The position numbers and the translations under genes are program-made. Shown piece after piece: positions 8,055 to 18,335 of a DNA stretch of 64,000 nt. The stretch spans positions 124,001 to 188,000 of the forward strand of contig JADJYT010000007.1 in NCBI GenBank assembly GCA_016719635.1, written 5' to 3'. How positions within the stretch are numbered: the stretch's first letter is position 1; the number at the start of each line of letters is the position of its first letter. Source of the stretch: Sphingobacteriales bacterium (lineage in GTDB: Bacteria > Bacteroidota > Bacteroidia > Chitinophagales > JADIYW01). The notes beneath the pieces were generated by a model. That model made no database searches, was not told the origin of the DNA, and saw only the letters and a program-made list of their open reading frames with translations.

Positions 8055-11000
8055 ATGAGAAGAAATATCCCGTTTTTAATGCTGTTGCTGCTGTTCAGCA
8101 AACCGGCTTTTAGCGACCACTTGATGGGCGGGGAGTTCAGTTATAAATGCCTGGGAGGCAGCAACTATGAGATATCGTTAGTTATCTACAGGAATTGTAA
8201 CAGTACGAATAATAATCTGGATATTGAATCTTTTATTACCGTCTTTGATAAAAATACCGGTGCATTCATTTCTACCTTTACGATTCCGCAGATATCCTCC
8301 GCCCGTATTCCCGTTCCGCCGAGCACACCCTGTTTTCAGGCACCGCCGGTTTGTGTAGATAAACTGTTATACAGAGGAACTGCTACACTGAGCGTTCCTG
8401 CAAATGGTATAAGATTGGTGTACCAGCGGTGTTGCAGAAACCCCGGCATTTCCAATGTGCCCAATGCCGGAAACTTTGGCAGTACCTATGAATTAATAAT
8501 TCCACCTATATCAACAGCATCCTGTAACAGCTCACCTTCCTTTGATAATACGGCTCCGAATTTTATTTGCGTCAACCAGGAGTCCACATTTGATTTCTCT
8601 GCGACCGATCCGGATGGTGATGTGCTTACTTATGAGCTTTGTGCTCCTAAGCAAGGGGCGGATATCACAGACCCCGCACCTATACAGGCTAGTTTTCCTC
8701 CTTATCCGAATATCCCATATGGACTCGGTTTTAGTTTTAATACCCCCTTGGGATTTGGTGTCCCGATTACCATAAATGCCGCAACAGGACAGCTGAAAGT
8801 TACTGCCAGCACCGTAGGATTGTATATCGTGGGGGTTTGTGTCAATGAATTCCGAAACAATGTACTTATTGGGCAGACCATCCGGGATTTTCAGTTCAAT
8901 GTAACGGACTGTAAAATTCCGGAAGCAAATCCAGCAGCAATACTGGACCCCGGATCCATTGGGAAGATCAATGATTCTACCTATGTCTTTTGTTCGTCTA
9001 AAACGATTGATTTCCAGAATTTGACTACCGGAACCGTTCTAAACCAGCTTTGGGATTTTGGTATAACAGGAAGGATGGACGATACTTCTGATTTGAAAAA
9101 TCCCACTTTCACCTATACGGATACCGGTGTTTACAAGATTACCTTAATTACCAACAGGGGAACGGATTGTGCGGATACGGGCAGAATGTACATAAAGCTC
9201 AATCCAAAGGTGACACCTGATTTTGTAATGAGCCAGAATAATGTTTGTGCCGGTGTAAAAGTAACACTGACAGATGCGTCCTTTTCCGAACTAAATGACA
9301 TCAATCAATGGCGATGGAAGGTTGGAGCGGATAGTGTCTTTACCCAAAATACGGCTGCTGTTATTACCGTTCCGGGAACGTATCCCATTGCTCTGAAAGT
9401 AGTGACATTAAGAGGTTGCCTGGGTACAGTGAGTAAACCATTAACGATTGCTCCCGGCCCGATTGCCGATTTCAGCCTGAGGCAGGTCTGTTATGGCATC
9501 AGCGCATTATACACCAACCTGACCACCATCAGCGGCGGAACGATTTCAAAATACTATTGGCATTTTGGAAACGGGATGATCGATTCTGTGAATATTAACC
9601 CAACCACCACTTATGCCGGCAATGGCAATTACAATGTGCAGCTGATTGCGGTTTCCAACAATGGATGCAGGGATACTGTTGTCAAAAATATCTCCATTAT
9701 AGATTCCTTAAAGCCCGATTTTTCGTTTCCTGCCAATAACTGTCAGCTAAGCGCCGTTCAGTTTTCGAATACATCTACCGGAAACTTTACAGGCTATACC
9801 TGGCATTTCGGGGATGCCGCCAATTCCATTTCAACTGCCATAAGCCCGACCTTTACCTATCCGCTCGATGGCATATTTCCGGTGAAGCTGGTTGTTAACC
9901 ACGCGATTTGCGGCAAAGACAGTATCCAAAAGAATATTATCATTAAACAAAAGCCAACGGTGAGTCTGCCGGCCAGTTTTTCCTTCTGCAATGGGACGAC
10001 TGGTATGCTGACTGTTCCCAATACATTCGATTCCATTCGATGGAATACGAATCAGACGACAGGCAGCATTAGTGTGAACGGAAGTGTTAATCCAATTCGG
10101 GTGGATGTACATAAAAACGGATGTTCAGCCTTTGCAAGCACCAGCCTCCAACTAAAACCTAAACCTAATGCAGATTTTAGCTTGCGACAGGTATGTTATG
10201 GTATTAAGGCCTTATACACGAATCAATCTACCATATCGGGCGGCAGCATTCCGAAGGTATACTGGGATTTTGGAAACAGCAGCATTGACTCCACTAATGT
10301 GAATCCCGTTACCATATATCCAAATAATAATAATTATAACGTGCAGCTGATTGCCGTATCAGATTTCGGATGCAGGGATACTGTTGTTAAAAATATCTCC
10401 GTTATAGACTCGCTGAAACCCGATTTTACGTTTCCTGGAAGCAACTGTCAGCTTAGCCCTGTGCAGTTCACCAATACTTCTACAGGCAATTATACCGGCT
10501 TCAATTGGTTCTTCCGTGATGCCGCCAACTCGACTTCTACCGCCACCAATCCATCCTTTACCTACCCGCTGGACGGAACATTTCCGGTAAGGTTAATCGT
10601 CAATCATGCCGTTTGCGGGAAAGACACTATTGAAAAGAATATTATCATCAAATCCAAACCGTCAGTTTTTTTACCGTCAAATCTTCCGTTGTGTAACGGA
10701 AGTGTTGCGGTTCTCTCTGTCCCCAATCAATACGATTCCCTGCGTTGGAATACCAATGAAGCAACAAATAGTATTCTGGTGAACGGAAGTAAGAATCCGA
10801 TTGCCATCAGCGTGTTTAAAAATGGCTGTACCAATTCTGCTGCCACGACCTTAGTTATTAAACCAAAACCGATTGCAGATTTTGCTACCGATAAATATTG
10901 CAGCAACAAACCAACTGCATTCATCAATACGTCTGCGGCAGCTGCACCTGACAGCATCGTACAGCACAACTGGAAAATCAACGGCGGTGCATTTGCATCA

Positions 11001-11837
11001 CAGCAGAAAGAGCCTTTGTTTAATCTGAATCAGATAACGAATTACGACGTACAACTTATTGTAACGACGAACTCGGGATGTAAGGATACGTTCAACAGGA
11101 TTTTATCCCTGCGTGATACATTTATTCCTGACATGATAATTCCTGCTTCCGTATGTTTTCGGAGTCCCGCACAGTTTTTTGACAGTTCTAAAGGAGATAA
11201 CATAGATTATTCGTGGCTATTCGGGGATGGAAAAAATTCTATACTCAAAGATCCTGTTCATACCTATATTGCAGAGGGGAATTTCATCATCCGCTTAATT
11301 GTGCAAAATAAAAACTGTGGGACAGACAGCGTATCCAGAACCTTTAGCGTTCTGCCATTGCCGCGGATAACACTGGATGACAGCATCATCATGTGTCCGG
11401 GGGAACAGAGAAGTGTAATGGCAGAAGGGACCTACGACAGTGTTTTCTGGAGCAACGGCACCACCGTGAATCCGACGACTATTGATGGTTCGGAATCACC
11501 GGTGGTATTTACAGGTTTTAAATCGGGATGTAAAAGTTCCGATTCAGCCCGGATCGTGCTCAATTGTGATATCTATATCCCTACGGCATTTTCGCCGAAC
11601 AACGATGGGTTTAATGATCTTTTCAATTTTATTCCTGTGAATGTAGCTTCTTATTTCCTGCGCATATACAACCGATGGGGCGAATTGGTCTTTGAAACAA
11701 CCGATTTATCCAAAAGCTGGGACGGCACTTATAAAGGAACACCCTGTCCGATGGATAGTTATATGTATGTAGCGGATGGTATTAAGAAAGACAATAAGCC
11801 TTTTTCTGTGAAAGGGGCATTTACATTATTGAGATAA
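8055..11837 (+). CDS. PKD-domain cell-surface protein with T9SS C-terminal signal
   Basis: A 1260-residue secreted protein with a signal peptide at residues 1-20 and a Bacteroidota-type N-terminal region (HLMGGEFSYKCLGG) of a kind common in gliding/adhesin proteins. PKD-like domains follow. Three tandem units of about 235 residues begin near residues 470, 706 and 939. Units one and two are very similar (both start ADFSLRQVCYGI and contain NYNVQLIAVS and SLKPDF), and the third is diverged. The last 80 residues (IYIPTAFSPNNDGFNDLF to the end) are a gliding-motility-associated, type B T9SS sorting domain. The protein is therefore expected to be exported through the type IX system and attached or released at the surface. 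Likely role: adhesion or matrix binding. It is monocistronic. Confidence 0.9.
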   Translation: MRRNIPFLMLLLLFSKPAFSDHLMGGEFSYKCLGGSNYEISLVIYRNCNSTNNNLDIESFITVFDKNTGAFISTFTIPQISSARIPVPPSTPCFQAPPVCVDKLLYRGTATLSVPANGIRLVYQRCCRNPGISNVPNAGNFGSTYELIIPPISTASCNSSPSFDNTAPNFICVNQESTFDFSATDPDGDVLTYELCAPKQGADITDPAPIQASFPPYPNIPYGLGFSFNTPLGFGVPITINAATGQLKVTASTVGLYIVGVCVNEFRNNVLIGQTIRDFQFNVTDCKIPEANPAAILDPGSIGKINDSTYVFCSSKTIDFQNLTTGTVLNQLWDFGITGRMDDTSDLKNPTFTYTDTGVYKITLITNRGTDCADTGRMYIKLNPKVTPDFVMSQNNVCAGVKVTLTDASFSELNDINQWRWKVGADSVFTQNTAAVITVPGTYPIALKVVTLRGCLGTVSKPLTIAPGPIADFSLRQVCYGISALYTNLTTISGGTISKYYWHFGNGMIDSVNINPTTTYAGNGNYNVQLIAVSNNGCRDTVVKNISIIDSLKPDFSFPANNCQLSAVQFSNTSTGNFTGYTWHFGDAANSISTAISPTFTYPLDGIFPVKLVVNHAICGKDSIQKNIIIKQKPTVSLPASFSFCNGTTGMLTVPNTFDSIRWNTNQTTGSISVNGSVNPIRVDVHKNGCSAFASTSLQLKPKPNADFSLRQVCYGIKALYTNQSTISGGSIPKVYWDFGNSSIDSTNVNPVTIYPNNNNYNVQLIAVSDFGCRDTVVKNISVIDSLKPDFTFPGSNCQLSPVQFTNTSTGNYTGFNWFFRDAANSTSTATNPSFTYPLDGTFPVRLIVNHAVCGKDTIEKNIIIKSKPSVFLPSNLPLCNGSVAVLSVPNQYDSLRWNTNEATNSILVNGSKNPIAISVFKNGCTNSAATTLVIKPKPIADFATDKYCSNKPTAFINTSAAAAPDSIVQHNWKINGGAFASQQKEPLFNLNQITNYDVQLIVTTNSGCKDTFNRILSLRDTFIPDMIIPASVCFRSPAQFFDSSKGDNIDYSWLFGDGKNSILKDPVHTYIAEGNFIIRLIVQNKNCGTDSVSRTFSVLPLPRITLDDSIIMCPGEQRSVMAEGTYDSVFWSNGTTVNPTTIDGSESPVVFTGFKSGCKSSDSARIVLNCDIYIPTAFSPNNDGFNDLFNFIPVNVASYFLRIYNRWGELVFETTDLSKSWDGTYKGTPCPMDSYMYVADGIKKDNKPFSVKGAFTLLR

Positions 11838-12014
11838 AAAATAAGATAAAACTATATTTATTACGTTGCTTTGGGATGATAAATCCCGAAGAGCCAGTAT
11901 TATCTATGAATATAATCCGTACATTTAATACAGTATAATTCAACTTCCTCTTTCTGTATTGCAGCTTCCGAAGGAAAGTGTAGTTCTCGTAAAAAGTCTT
12001 TTAGTTTAAAAAGC

Positions 12015-13130
12015 ATGGCAAAGAATTTCATCATTATCATTTTAACATGCTGGATTTTGCTGCTGTACCATAAGCAGCATAAAAATGCAGAATCGGAAAA
12101 GCCTGTTGTTTTTAATTCAACATTGCTCAAGAAAGAGGATACTGCGCAGTTTCTGATTGGTCCTTCCTGCAGTTTCATAGGTACCGTCATGAGCGGCTTA
12201 TTTGAAGGGGTTCCGGCAGATACCGAAACGGAAACTGAATTGAATCGAATTATGGAGTTTACGGGATTGCCTGCGCATTTCTCCGTCTGGATTTCAGACA
12301 GTGTGAGTAATGCCTGTGCTTTTATTGACGGACTGGAAAACAACCGGTTTATTGTCTATAACAAAGAATTTCTGGACAGCGTTAAACAGGTAACAAACAC
12401 GAATTGGTCGGTGATAAGTATACTGGCACATGAAGTGGCGCATCATTTATCAGGGCACACATTAATGAACAACAGCAACGCACGCATCAATGAACTCGAG
12501 GCAGACAGATTTTCAGGATTTATACTGGGCAAGATGGGTGCAACCAGAGAACAAGCCCTGGTAGCAATGGAATTATTGGGAGATGAAAGAGAGACGGAAT
12601 CACATCCAGCAAAGAATAACAGGATAGGAGCCATATCAGATGGGTGGATGAAAGCATCGGAAATGAAAGATTCCTCCATTGCAGAGCAAGATAAATCGAG
12701 CATACCCGATACAATGGTTTTGAGTATTTCTCTAAGTGAATTAGATAGTTTCTTCAGTAACTGGATAACATATCAGAATAAGAACCTGTTTGAAAACTAT
12801 TCAAACTATTATTCGACACAATTTCAGGGAATAAGAAGAGTATACACAGAAGGTGCGGCGGGGACAAAATATTGCAACCAGGAACAATGGTTAAAAGCAC
12901 GGAAGAAAACATACGGTCAGGCCAAAAACCTGAATGTGTCGGTTCACAATATCAATATAGTTGATAAGGATTTAAACGGCATCACACTGAAATTTACACA
13001 ACGCTGGCATTGTGATTTGTACGGAGACATCGGTGAAAAACTGCTGAAACTATATAAGCATCCGGGTGATGGCCAGATATATATCGTGTACGAAGAGATG
13101 ATAAACAGCAATCCGCTGGAGAATCCTTAA
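12015..13130 (+). CDS. M48-family membrane metallopeptidase
   Basis: A 371-residue protein with one N-terminal membrane anchor or uncleaved signal (residues 4-18). The zinc motif HEVAH is at 139-143, preceded by SILA, and the downstream ligand glutamate is in NELEAD (E160), the M48/Oma1-HtpX arrangement. All catalytic residues are present, so activity is likely, in the periplasm. Residues about 220-371 form an extra domain of unknown function that includes an ENYSNYYST stretch. It is followed after 9 bp by the caspase-like gene on the same strand, so the two are almost certainly cotranscribed. Confidence 0.85.
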   Translation: MAKNFIIIILTCWILLLYHKQHKNAESEKPVVFNSTLLKKEDTAQFLIGPSCSFIGTVMSGLFEGVPADTETETELNRIMEFTGLPAHFSVWISDSVSNACAFIDGLENNRFIVYNKEFLDSVKQVTNTNWSVISILAHEVAHHLSGHTLMNNSNARINELEADRFSGFILGKMGATREQALVAMELLGDERETESHPAKNNRIGAISDGWMKASEMKDSSIAEQDKSSIPDTMVLSISLSELDSFFSNWITYQNKNLFENYSNYYSTQFQGIRRVYTEGAAGTKYCNQEQWLKARKKTYGQAKNLNVSVHNINIVDKDLNGITLKFTQRWHCDLYGDIGEKLLKLYKHPGDGQIYIVYEEMINSNPLENP

Positions 13131-13139
13131 AAACAATCA

Positions 13140-15158
13140 ATGACACAAAGAATGAATACAGTGTCTGTAAAACGGTATATCTTATTGTTGATATTATGTG
13201 TAACCAGTTTGTACCTGTCCGCTCAATCCAGACATGCATTGCTGATAGGTATCAATAAGTATTATAAAAAAGAAAAAGACAGAACGGTGATTGATTCTGT
13301 CAATAGCCTGGAAGGTTGCATTAACGACGCCAAATCGATAAAGGAATTACTGACAGCCCGGTTTGGATTCAAAGAAAATGAAATCACTGAAATATATGAT
13401 TCTCTGGCAACCAGACAGAACATATTGGCCGGACTGGATTCCCTGTTGAGTCGCAGTGATACGGCAGACATCGTTTTTGTGTATTATTCCGGACATGGAA
13501 TGTCTTATAAATATGGCAAATCAGAGTATGCTACTGCGGAGGTGATTTGTCCTTCCGATATTTTTACCGGCGAAAAGAACGCCTCTGTCCAGACTTCTGC
13601 GCTTGCCAATAAGTTTAACAAATTCGTTGACAAAAAGATAATACTTACGGTGGTGTTTGACTGTTGTTTCAGCTTTGGGACAACCGGCAAAAAAAATGAT
13701 ATGTACAAAGAAGCTGCGAATCGGCAGGAAAATGCGGTGCTGTTTGACCTGACTGCAGAAAATGAAGAAGATGCGGTAAACGAAGAAAGTAAATATGCAC
13801 CGATAAAACTGAAAGACAATAGCTTTTTAAATACTATTTCCACGCCATTACTGCCGGTTGAGCTATCAGGCGAAAAATACAGGGGAATAGATTTTAAAGA
13901 CTACGCTGCTTACAGAAGCGATATGCCCGGAAATTCTGTTTGGGATTTTCGGTATGAATTTTTTCCAGCTAATCCACCATCAGAAAAACCAAACTCTCAG
14001 TTTTTATTTTTGTCGGCCACCAATGACAGGCAAAAGGCAGCGGAAAAGGCAGATGAGTCGGGGGTCCGGCACGGCGTCCTGACGAAAGCGCTGATCAATG
14101 TATTTAAAGAATCACCGGCAAAAGCAGCGATGACAGAGGTTTTCCAGAAAATAAAAAGCCAGCTTACCGATCAGTACGTTATCCAGACACCCCAACTGAG
14201 CACATCGCCCGTAAGGCAGCATCAGAATCTTCTGGGAGTGGATACATCCGTTATTCAGAATGTTTTTACAATGAGATGTGAACGGATTTCTGATCAAATG
14301 ATGGTGTTTAACAAGGGGTTGCTTTCAGGGCTGAGCATCGGAAATTTGCTCGCTCATAAAGACAGGCCATCCATCACTGCAGAGATTATGGAGTTTATAA
14401 ACGAGGATTCTTCAATTGCCCGGATAACAAACGGCAGCGGGATATTTGTCAGCCCGGGCGATACGTTTGTCGTGAAAGACTGGTATGCTAAATCGAAAAA
14501 AGCATTGCTTAAGATATATATACCCGGAGAAGGTTGCACGTTAGGCCGGCTGGATACGCTCTGCAGGAAACTGATAAAACCATTGCTGCGGGATTCACAT
14601 TTTCTGCCGTATGAAAAGTCAGACAGTACCTGCTCTAAGATTTATATCAGCAATAATGGGAAAAGCATGACATATGTGGATGGTAAGACAAAAAAGAAGA
14701 TTACCAAACCGAACCCGTCAGCAGCAGTCATCCGGAAACTATGTTCAGGACAGAATTATTTTATTTACCTGCCTGTGCCGGCAATATTAACCAATCAGAT
14801 CAGGAAGGAATGCGAGCAGAATCAGAATTTTATGATTGTGGATAATCCTGAAAAGGCAGATGTGTCTTTGTACTGTGCCATCTATAAAGACCTGATGAAT
14901 AATGTCTCAAACAATTACGTAAAATTATCCAGTATCCGTTTTTCTAAAATGATTAAACCGGTGCCGTTTAATCTGGTAATGACAGGAAGCAATGAAAATG
15001 CAGGAAAGATGAGGATTAACCCCGGGCACACCTTTACCCCGGAAAAATCATATGCTTTTAGTCCTTACAATATGCAGGTTGCTTCTGTTTTTGTTAAGTG
15101 GTTTCAATATAAAGCCAGCAGAAGAGGGTGGCTGAATTTTGCACCAAAGAGCAGATAA
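13140..15158 (+). CDS. Exported caspase-like (peptidase C14) protein
   Basis: A 672-residue protein with a signal peptide (hydrophobic core about residues 13-25, ending LSAQ) followed directly by a p20 caspase/metacaspase domain: HALLIGINKY at 32-41, catalytic His in YYSGHG (H119) and catalytic Cys in FDCC (C175/C176). The peptidase part runs to about residue 365. The remaining 300 residues are an uncharacterised C-terminal region. ATG at 13140 or 13152 could be the start, and both retain the signal peptide. It lies 9 bp after the M48 gene. Periplasmic or secreted location separates it from cytoplasmic defence caspases. Its stop lies in a hairpin shared with nadB. Confidence 0.86.
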   Translation: MTQRMNTVSVKRYILLLILCVTSLYLSAQSRHALLIGINKYYKKEKDRTVIDSVNSLEGCINDAKSIKELLTARFGFKENEITEIYDSLATRQNILAGLDSLLSRSDTADIVFVYYSGHGMSYKYGKSEYATAEVICPSDIFTGEKNASVQTSALANKFNKFVDKKIILTVVFDCCFSFGTTGKKNDMYKEAANRQENAVLFDLTAENEEDAVNEESKYAPIKLKDNSFLNTISTPLLPVELSGEKYRGIDFKDYAAYRSDMPGNSVWDFRYEFFPANPPSEKPNSQFLFLSATNDRQKAAEKADESGVRHGVLTKALINVFKESPAKAAMTEVFQKIKSQLTDQYVIQTPQLSTSPVRQHQNLLGVDTSVIQNVFTMRCERISDQMMVFNKGLLSGLSIGNLLAHKDRPSITAEIMEFINEDSSIARITNGSGIFVSPGDTFVVKDWYAKSKKALLKIYIPGEGCTLGRLDTLCRKLIKPLLRDSHFLPYEKSDSTCSKIYISNNGKSMTYVDGKTKKKITKPNPSAAVIRKLCSGQNYFIYLPVPAILTNQIRKECEQNQNFMIVDNPEKADVSLYCAIYKDLMNNVSNNYVKLSSIRFSKMIKPVPFNLVMTGSNENAGKMRINPGHTFTPEKSYAFSPYNMQVASVFVKWFQYKASRRGWLNFAPKSR

Positions 15159-15172
15159 AAACGACTGCTCTT
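15147..15172. terminator. Hairpin between convergent caspase and nadB genes
   Basis: A perfect 8-bp inverted repeat AAGAGCAG/CTGCTCTT with a 10-base loop spans the stop codons of both converging genes. There is no long T-run, so it may act as a weak bidirectional terminator or simply as an mRNA 3' end structure. Confidence 0.45.
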
Positions 15173-16766
15173 ACAACATCGTCTCCTCTTCTACATTAGC
15201 ATGGTTCGGATAGTCTGTCGTATAGTGTAATCCCCGGCTCTCTTTACGCAGCATGGCACTGCGGGTAATCAGATAGCCGATGGTAATCATGTTCCGGAGC
15301 TCCAGCAACTGCGGGGAAATGGTCGTCGTTTCATACAGCTCTTCCGTTTCTTTGAAAAGCAGATATAGCCTTTCCTGCGCACGTTTTAACCGTCCGTTGT
15401 TGCGCACAATGCCCACATAGTTACTCATGATATCTTTGAGTTCCTTGATACTCTGGGTAATGATGACCATCTCCTTCGGGTCGCTCGTGCCATCCGCATT
15501 CCATTCCGGAAAATTTTCGCCGGAAAATTCAATAGTGTCCAGCCGTTCACACACATCCAGAAATATCCGGTGCGCGAAAACCACCGCCTCTAATAATGAA
15601 TTGCTGGCTAGGCGGTTGGCGCCGTGGAGGCCGGTATTGCTGCACTCTCCGCAGGCATATAAGTTCTTAATGGAGGTTCGTCCATAGGTGTCTACGTTAA
15701 TTCCACCGCAGGCATAGTGTGCCGCCGGTACTACCGGAATCATATCTTTAAAAACATCAATACCGATGGATTTGCATTTTTCATAAATATTCGGAAAATG
15801 ATGCAGGAAGTTGTCTTTGTCCATGTGGCGACAGTCGAGAAACACATTGTCTTCACCACTCTTTTTCATTTCATTGTCTATTGCTCTGGCTACAATATCC
15901 CTTGGCGCCAGGGAGCCTCGTTCGTCATACAGGGACATGAACTCTTTTCCATCTCTTGTTTTCAAAATGCCCCCGTCGCCACGCACCGCTTCTGTAATTA
16001 AGAAGTTGGGACTTACTCCCGGCTCGTATAAGGCTGTTGGATGAAACTGTACAAATTCCAGATTTGCCACCCGTCCTTTAGCCCGATACACCATGGCGAT
16101 ACCGTCTCCGGTGGCGATATTCGGATTGGTGGTCGCGCGATAGATTTGTCCAAAACCGCCCGATGCCAGCACCACCACTTTGCTTTCTATCTTTTCTATC
16201 TGATTCGTTTGTTTATTTAATACATATGCGCCATAGCACTGTATATTCGGTGTCACTCTGGTGATAATCCGGCCAAGGTGGTGCTGTGTGATCAAATCAA
16301 TTACAAAGTGATGTTGGGATATTTCAATGTTTTTGGACTGGTGCACTTGCTCAAGTAATGCCCGCTCGATTTCCCATCCGGTGATATCCTTGTGGTGCAG
16401 CACCCTGAATTCGGAGTGGCCTCCCTCTTTGCCCAGTTTGTAATCTCCCCCGTCGCTCTTGTCGAAACGGGTACCCCAGGAAATTAATTCATTCACCCGT
16501 TCGCGCCCTTCCTGTATAACGATCTCCACCACTTCCTGGTTGCACAGGCCGTCTCCGGCAATCCGGGTATCCTGAATGTGTTTGTCGAAGTTGTCTTTTA
16601 AAAAATCGGTTACCACCGCGATGCCTCCCTGCGCATATTTGGTATTGCTTTCGTCTTCGCTGGCTTTTGTCAGGATGAGGATCTTCTTATCCGGAAATTG
16701 TTCTGCCGTTTTAAGGGCAAATGTAAGCCCGGCGATGCCGGAGCCAATTACTAAAATATCTGTCAT
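15171..16766 (-). CDS. nadB: L-aspartate oxidase
   Basis: A 531-residue FAD-dependent oxidase for the first step of de novo NAD synthesis (L-aspartate to iminoaspartate). The dinucleotide-binding motif IGSGIAGLTFAL is near residue 6 and KYAQGGIAVV near 44. The HPTALYEPG and APRDIVARA motifs lie in the middle, and the conserved GLHGANRLASNSLLE flavin/substrate segment follows. A helical C-terminal domain completes the succinate-dehydrogenase-like fold. Length is normal. nadA and nadC are not in the window. It is divergent from deoC with 92 bp between the starts, a region that must hold both promoters. Confidence 0.95.
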   Translation of the reverse strand: MTDILVIGSGIAGLTFALKTAEQFPDKKILILTKASEDESNTKYAQGGIAVVTDFLKDNFDKHIQDTRIAGDGLCNQEVVEIVIQEGRERVNELISWGTRFDKSDGGDYKLGKEGGHSEFRVLHHKDITGWEIERALLEQVHQSKNIEISQHHFVIDLITQHHLGRIITRVTPNIQCYGAYVLNKQTNQIEKIESKVVVLASGGFGQIYRATTNPNIATGDGIAMVYRAKGRVANLEFVQFHPTALYEPGVSPNFLITEAVRGDGGILKTRDGKEFMSLYDERGSLAPRDIVARAIDNEMKKSGEDNVFLDCRHMDKDNFLHHFPNIYEKCKSIGIDVFKDMIPVVPAAHYACGGINVDTYGRTSIKNLYACGECSNTGLHGANRLASNSLLEAVVFAHRIFLDVCERLDTIEFSGENFPEWNADGTSDPKEMVIITQSIKELKDIMSNYVGIVRNNGRLKRAQERLYLLFKETEELYETTTISPQLLELRNMITIGYLITRSAMLRKESRGLHYTTDYPNHANVEEETML

Positions 16767-16858
16767 GATGTAAAATTAAGGATTTACGCTGTACGAAATA
16801 CAACTAAAAATGCCAAATTGTTCTGCAGTATTCAGATATTTGTAATTTCAAAAACAGA

Positions 16859-17527
16859 ATGATGCCTATTTCCCGCTATATCGATCATACCTTATTAAAG
16901 GCTGCCGCTACAGAAGACGATATTCTTCAAATATGCAAAGAAGCTGCAGAATATGGTTTTTATGCAGTATGTGTAAACAGTTGTTATGTGCCGCTGTGCA
17001 AGGAATCATTAGCCGGACTGGGTGTTAAGATTGCAGCCGTAATTGGATTTCCGTTAGGCGCCATGTCGAATAAATCTAAAACAGAAGAAGCAAAAAATGC
17101 TGTTGCTGACGGAGCGGAGGAGGTGGATATGGTCATCAATATCGGTTTGCTGAAATCCGGTAAGCATTCGGAAGTCGAATCAGAGATCAGAATGGTAAAA
17201 CAGACAATTGGCAAAAACACCTTAAAAGTCATCATCGAAACGTGTTATCTGTCAGACGAAGAAAAGAAGATTGCCACACAGCTAACTGTAAACGCCGGCG
17301 CTGATTTTGTCAAAACATCAACGGGTTTTGGACCCGGCGGAGCAACGATAGAAGATGTTATATTAATGAAATCTGTTACGAAGGGCAGTATACAAATCAA
17401 GGCAAGCGGCGGTATACGGGATTACGAAACGGCAAAAAGATATATTGACATGGGCGTTACCAGAATCGGTACCAGCAATGGCATACAGATTGTAACCGGA
17501 CAAAAAGGAATGGAAGGAAATTATTAA
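16859..17527 (+). CDS. deoC: Deoxyribose-phosphate aldolase
   Basis: A 222-residue class I aldolase that cleaves 2-deoxyribose 5-phosphate to glyceraldehyde 3-phosphate and acetaldehyde in deoxynucleoside catabolism. The Schiff-base lysine is K152 in VKTSTGFGPGG, the second catalytic lysine is K181 in IKASGGIRD, and the aspartate lies in EEVDMVIN. The start could be ATG 16859 or 16862. The purine nucleoside phosphorylase gene follows 20 bp later on the same strand, so the two form a deo-type catabolic operon. Confidence 0.95.
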   Translation: MMPISRYIDHTLLKAAATEDDILQICKEAAEYGFYAVCVNSCYVPLCKESLAGLGVKIAAVIGFPLGAMSNKSKTEEAKNAVADGAEEVDMVINIGLLKSGKHSEVESEIRMVKQTIGKNTLKVIIETCYLSDEEKKIATQLTVNAGADFVKTSTGFGPGGATIEDVILMKSVTKGSIQIKASGGIRDYETAKRYIDMGVTRIGTSNGIQIVTGQKGMEGNY

Positions 17528-17547
17528 AAGATAAAGAATAAAGTGAA

Positions 17548-18246
17548 ATGAGTATACATATTGGAGCCAAAAAGGGAGAGATTGCAGAAACCATTTTGTT
17601 GCCGGGCGACCCGCTGAGGGCAAAACATGTAGCGGAAACATTCTTACAGGATGTCATTTGTTACAACGAGATAAGAGGCATGCTTGGATATACAGGTTAT
17701 TATAATGGGAAACGCATCTCCGTACAGGGAACAGGCATGGGCATCCCTTCCATTTCCATCTATGTCAACGAGCTCATACGGGAATACAACGTAAAGAATC
17801 TGATTAGAATCGGTACAGCCGGTTCCTTACAGGAAGATGTACATGTAAAAGATATTGTCATGGCATTGGCCGCCAGCACCAATTCGGCGGTCAATTGGAA
17901 TAAATTCAGCGGTGCGGATTTTGCTCCTACGGCAAATTTTGAATTGCTGTTAAAGGCCCATCATGCTGCGCAGGAATTGAATATTTCCGTAAAAACAGGA
18001 AATATATTGTCATCCGACGAATTTTATGATGAAGACCCGGACTATTATAAAAAATGGGCTAAATACGGGGTATTGTGCGTGGAAATGGAAACAGCCGCCC
18101 TCTATACCATTGCGGCAAAGTACAAGGCAAATGCACTGGCAATATTTACCATCAGCGATAGTCTGGTTACACATGAATCTACTTCTGCGGAAGAGCGTCA
18201 GGGATCGTTTAATGATATGGTGAAAATTGCATTGAATACCCTTTAG
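17548..18246 (+). CDS. deoD: Purine-nucleoside phosphorylase (DeoD type)
   Basis: A 232-residue hexameric-type PNP that splits purine (deoxy)nucleosides with phosphate to the base and (deoxy)ribose 1-phosphate. Phosphate-binding GDPLRAK, IGTAGS and the substrate-binding VEMETAALY motif are all present, as is the catalytic aspartate segment TISDSL. Length matches DeoD rather than the trimeric PunA class. It follows deoC by 20 bp. Together they provide salvage and breakdown of deoxynucleosides, although no phosphopentomutase gene is adjacent. Confidence 0.95.
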   Translation: MSIHIGAKKGEIAETILLPGDPLRAKHVAETFLQDVICYNEIRGMLGYTGYYNGKRISVQGTGMGIPSISIYVNELIREYNVKNLIRIGTAGSLQEDVHVKDIVMALAASTNSAVNWNKFSGADFAPTANFELLLKAHHAAQELNISVKTGNILSSDEFYDEDPDYYKKWAKYGVLCVEMETAALYTIAAKYKANALAIFTISDSLVTHESTSAEERQGSFNDMVKIALNTL

Positions 18247-18335
18247 CGGACATATCATGCTTTTTGCTTATTAAAACTGTTCTTCCATTAAATATTCCTA
18301 TTTTTGTCAGCATAAATCGTTTCAATTCTTTCAAT

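Noticed and set aside
11870..11895. GGGAT/ATCCC hairpin after the PKD protein as terminator
   Set aside because: The stem is only five bases and there is no T tract.
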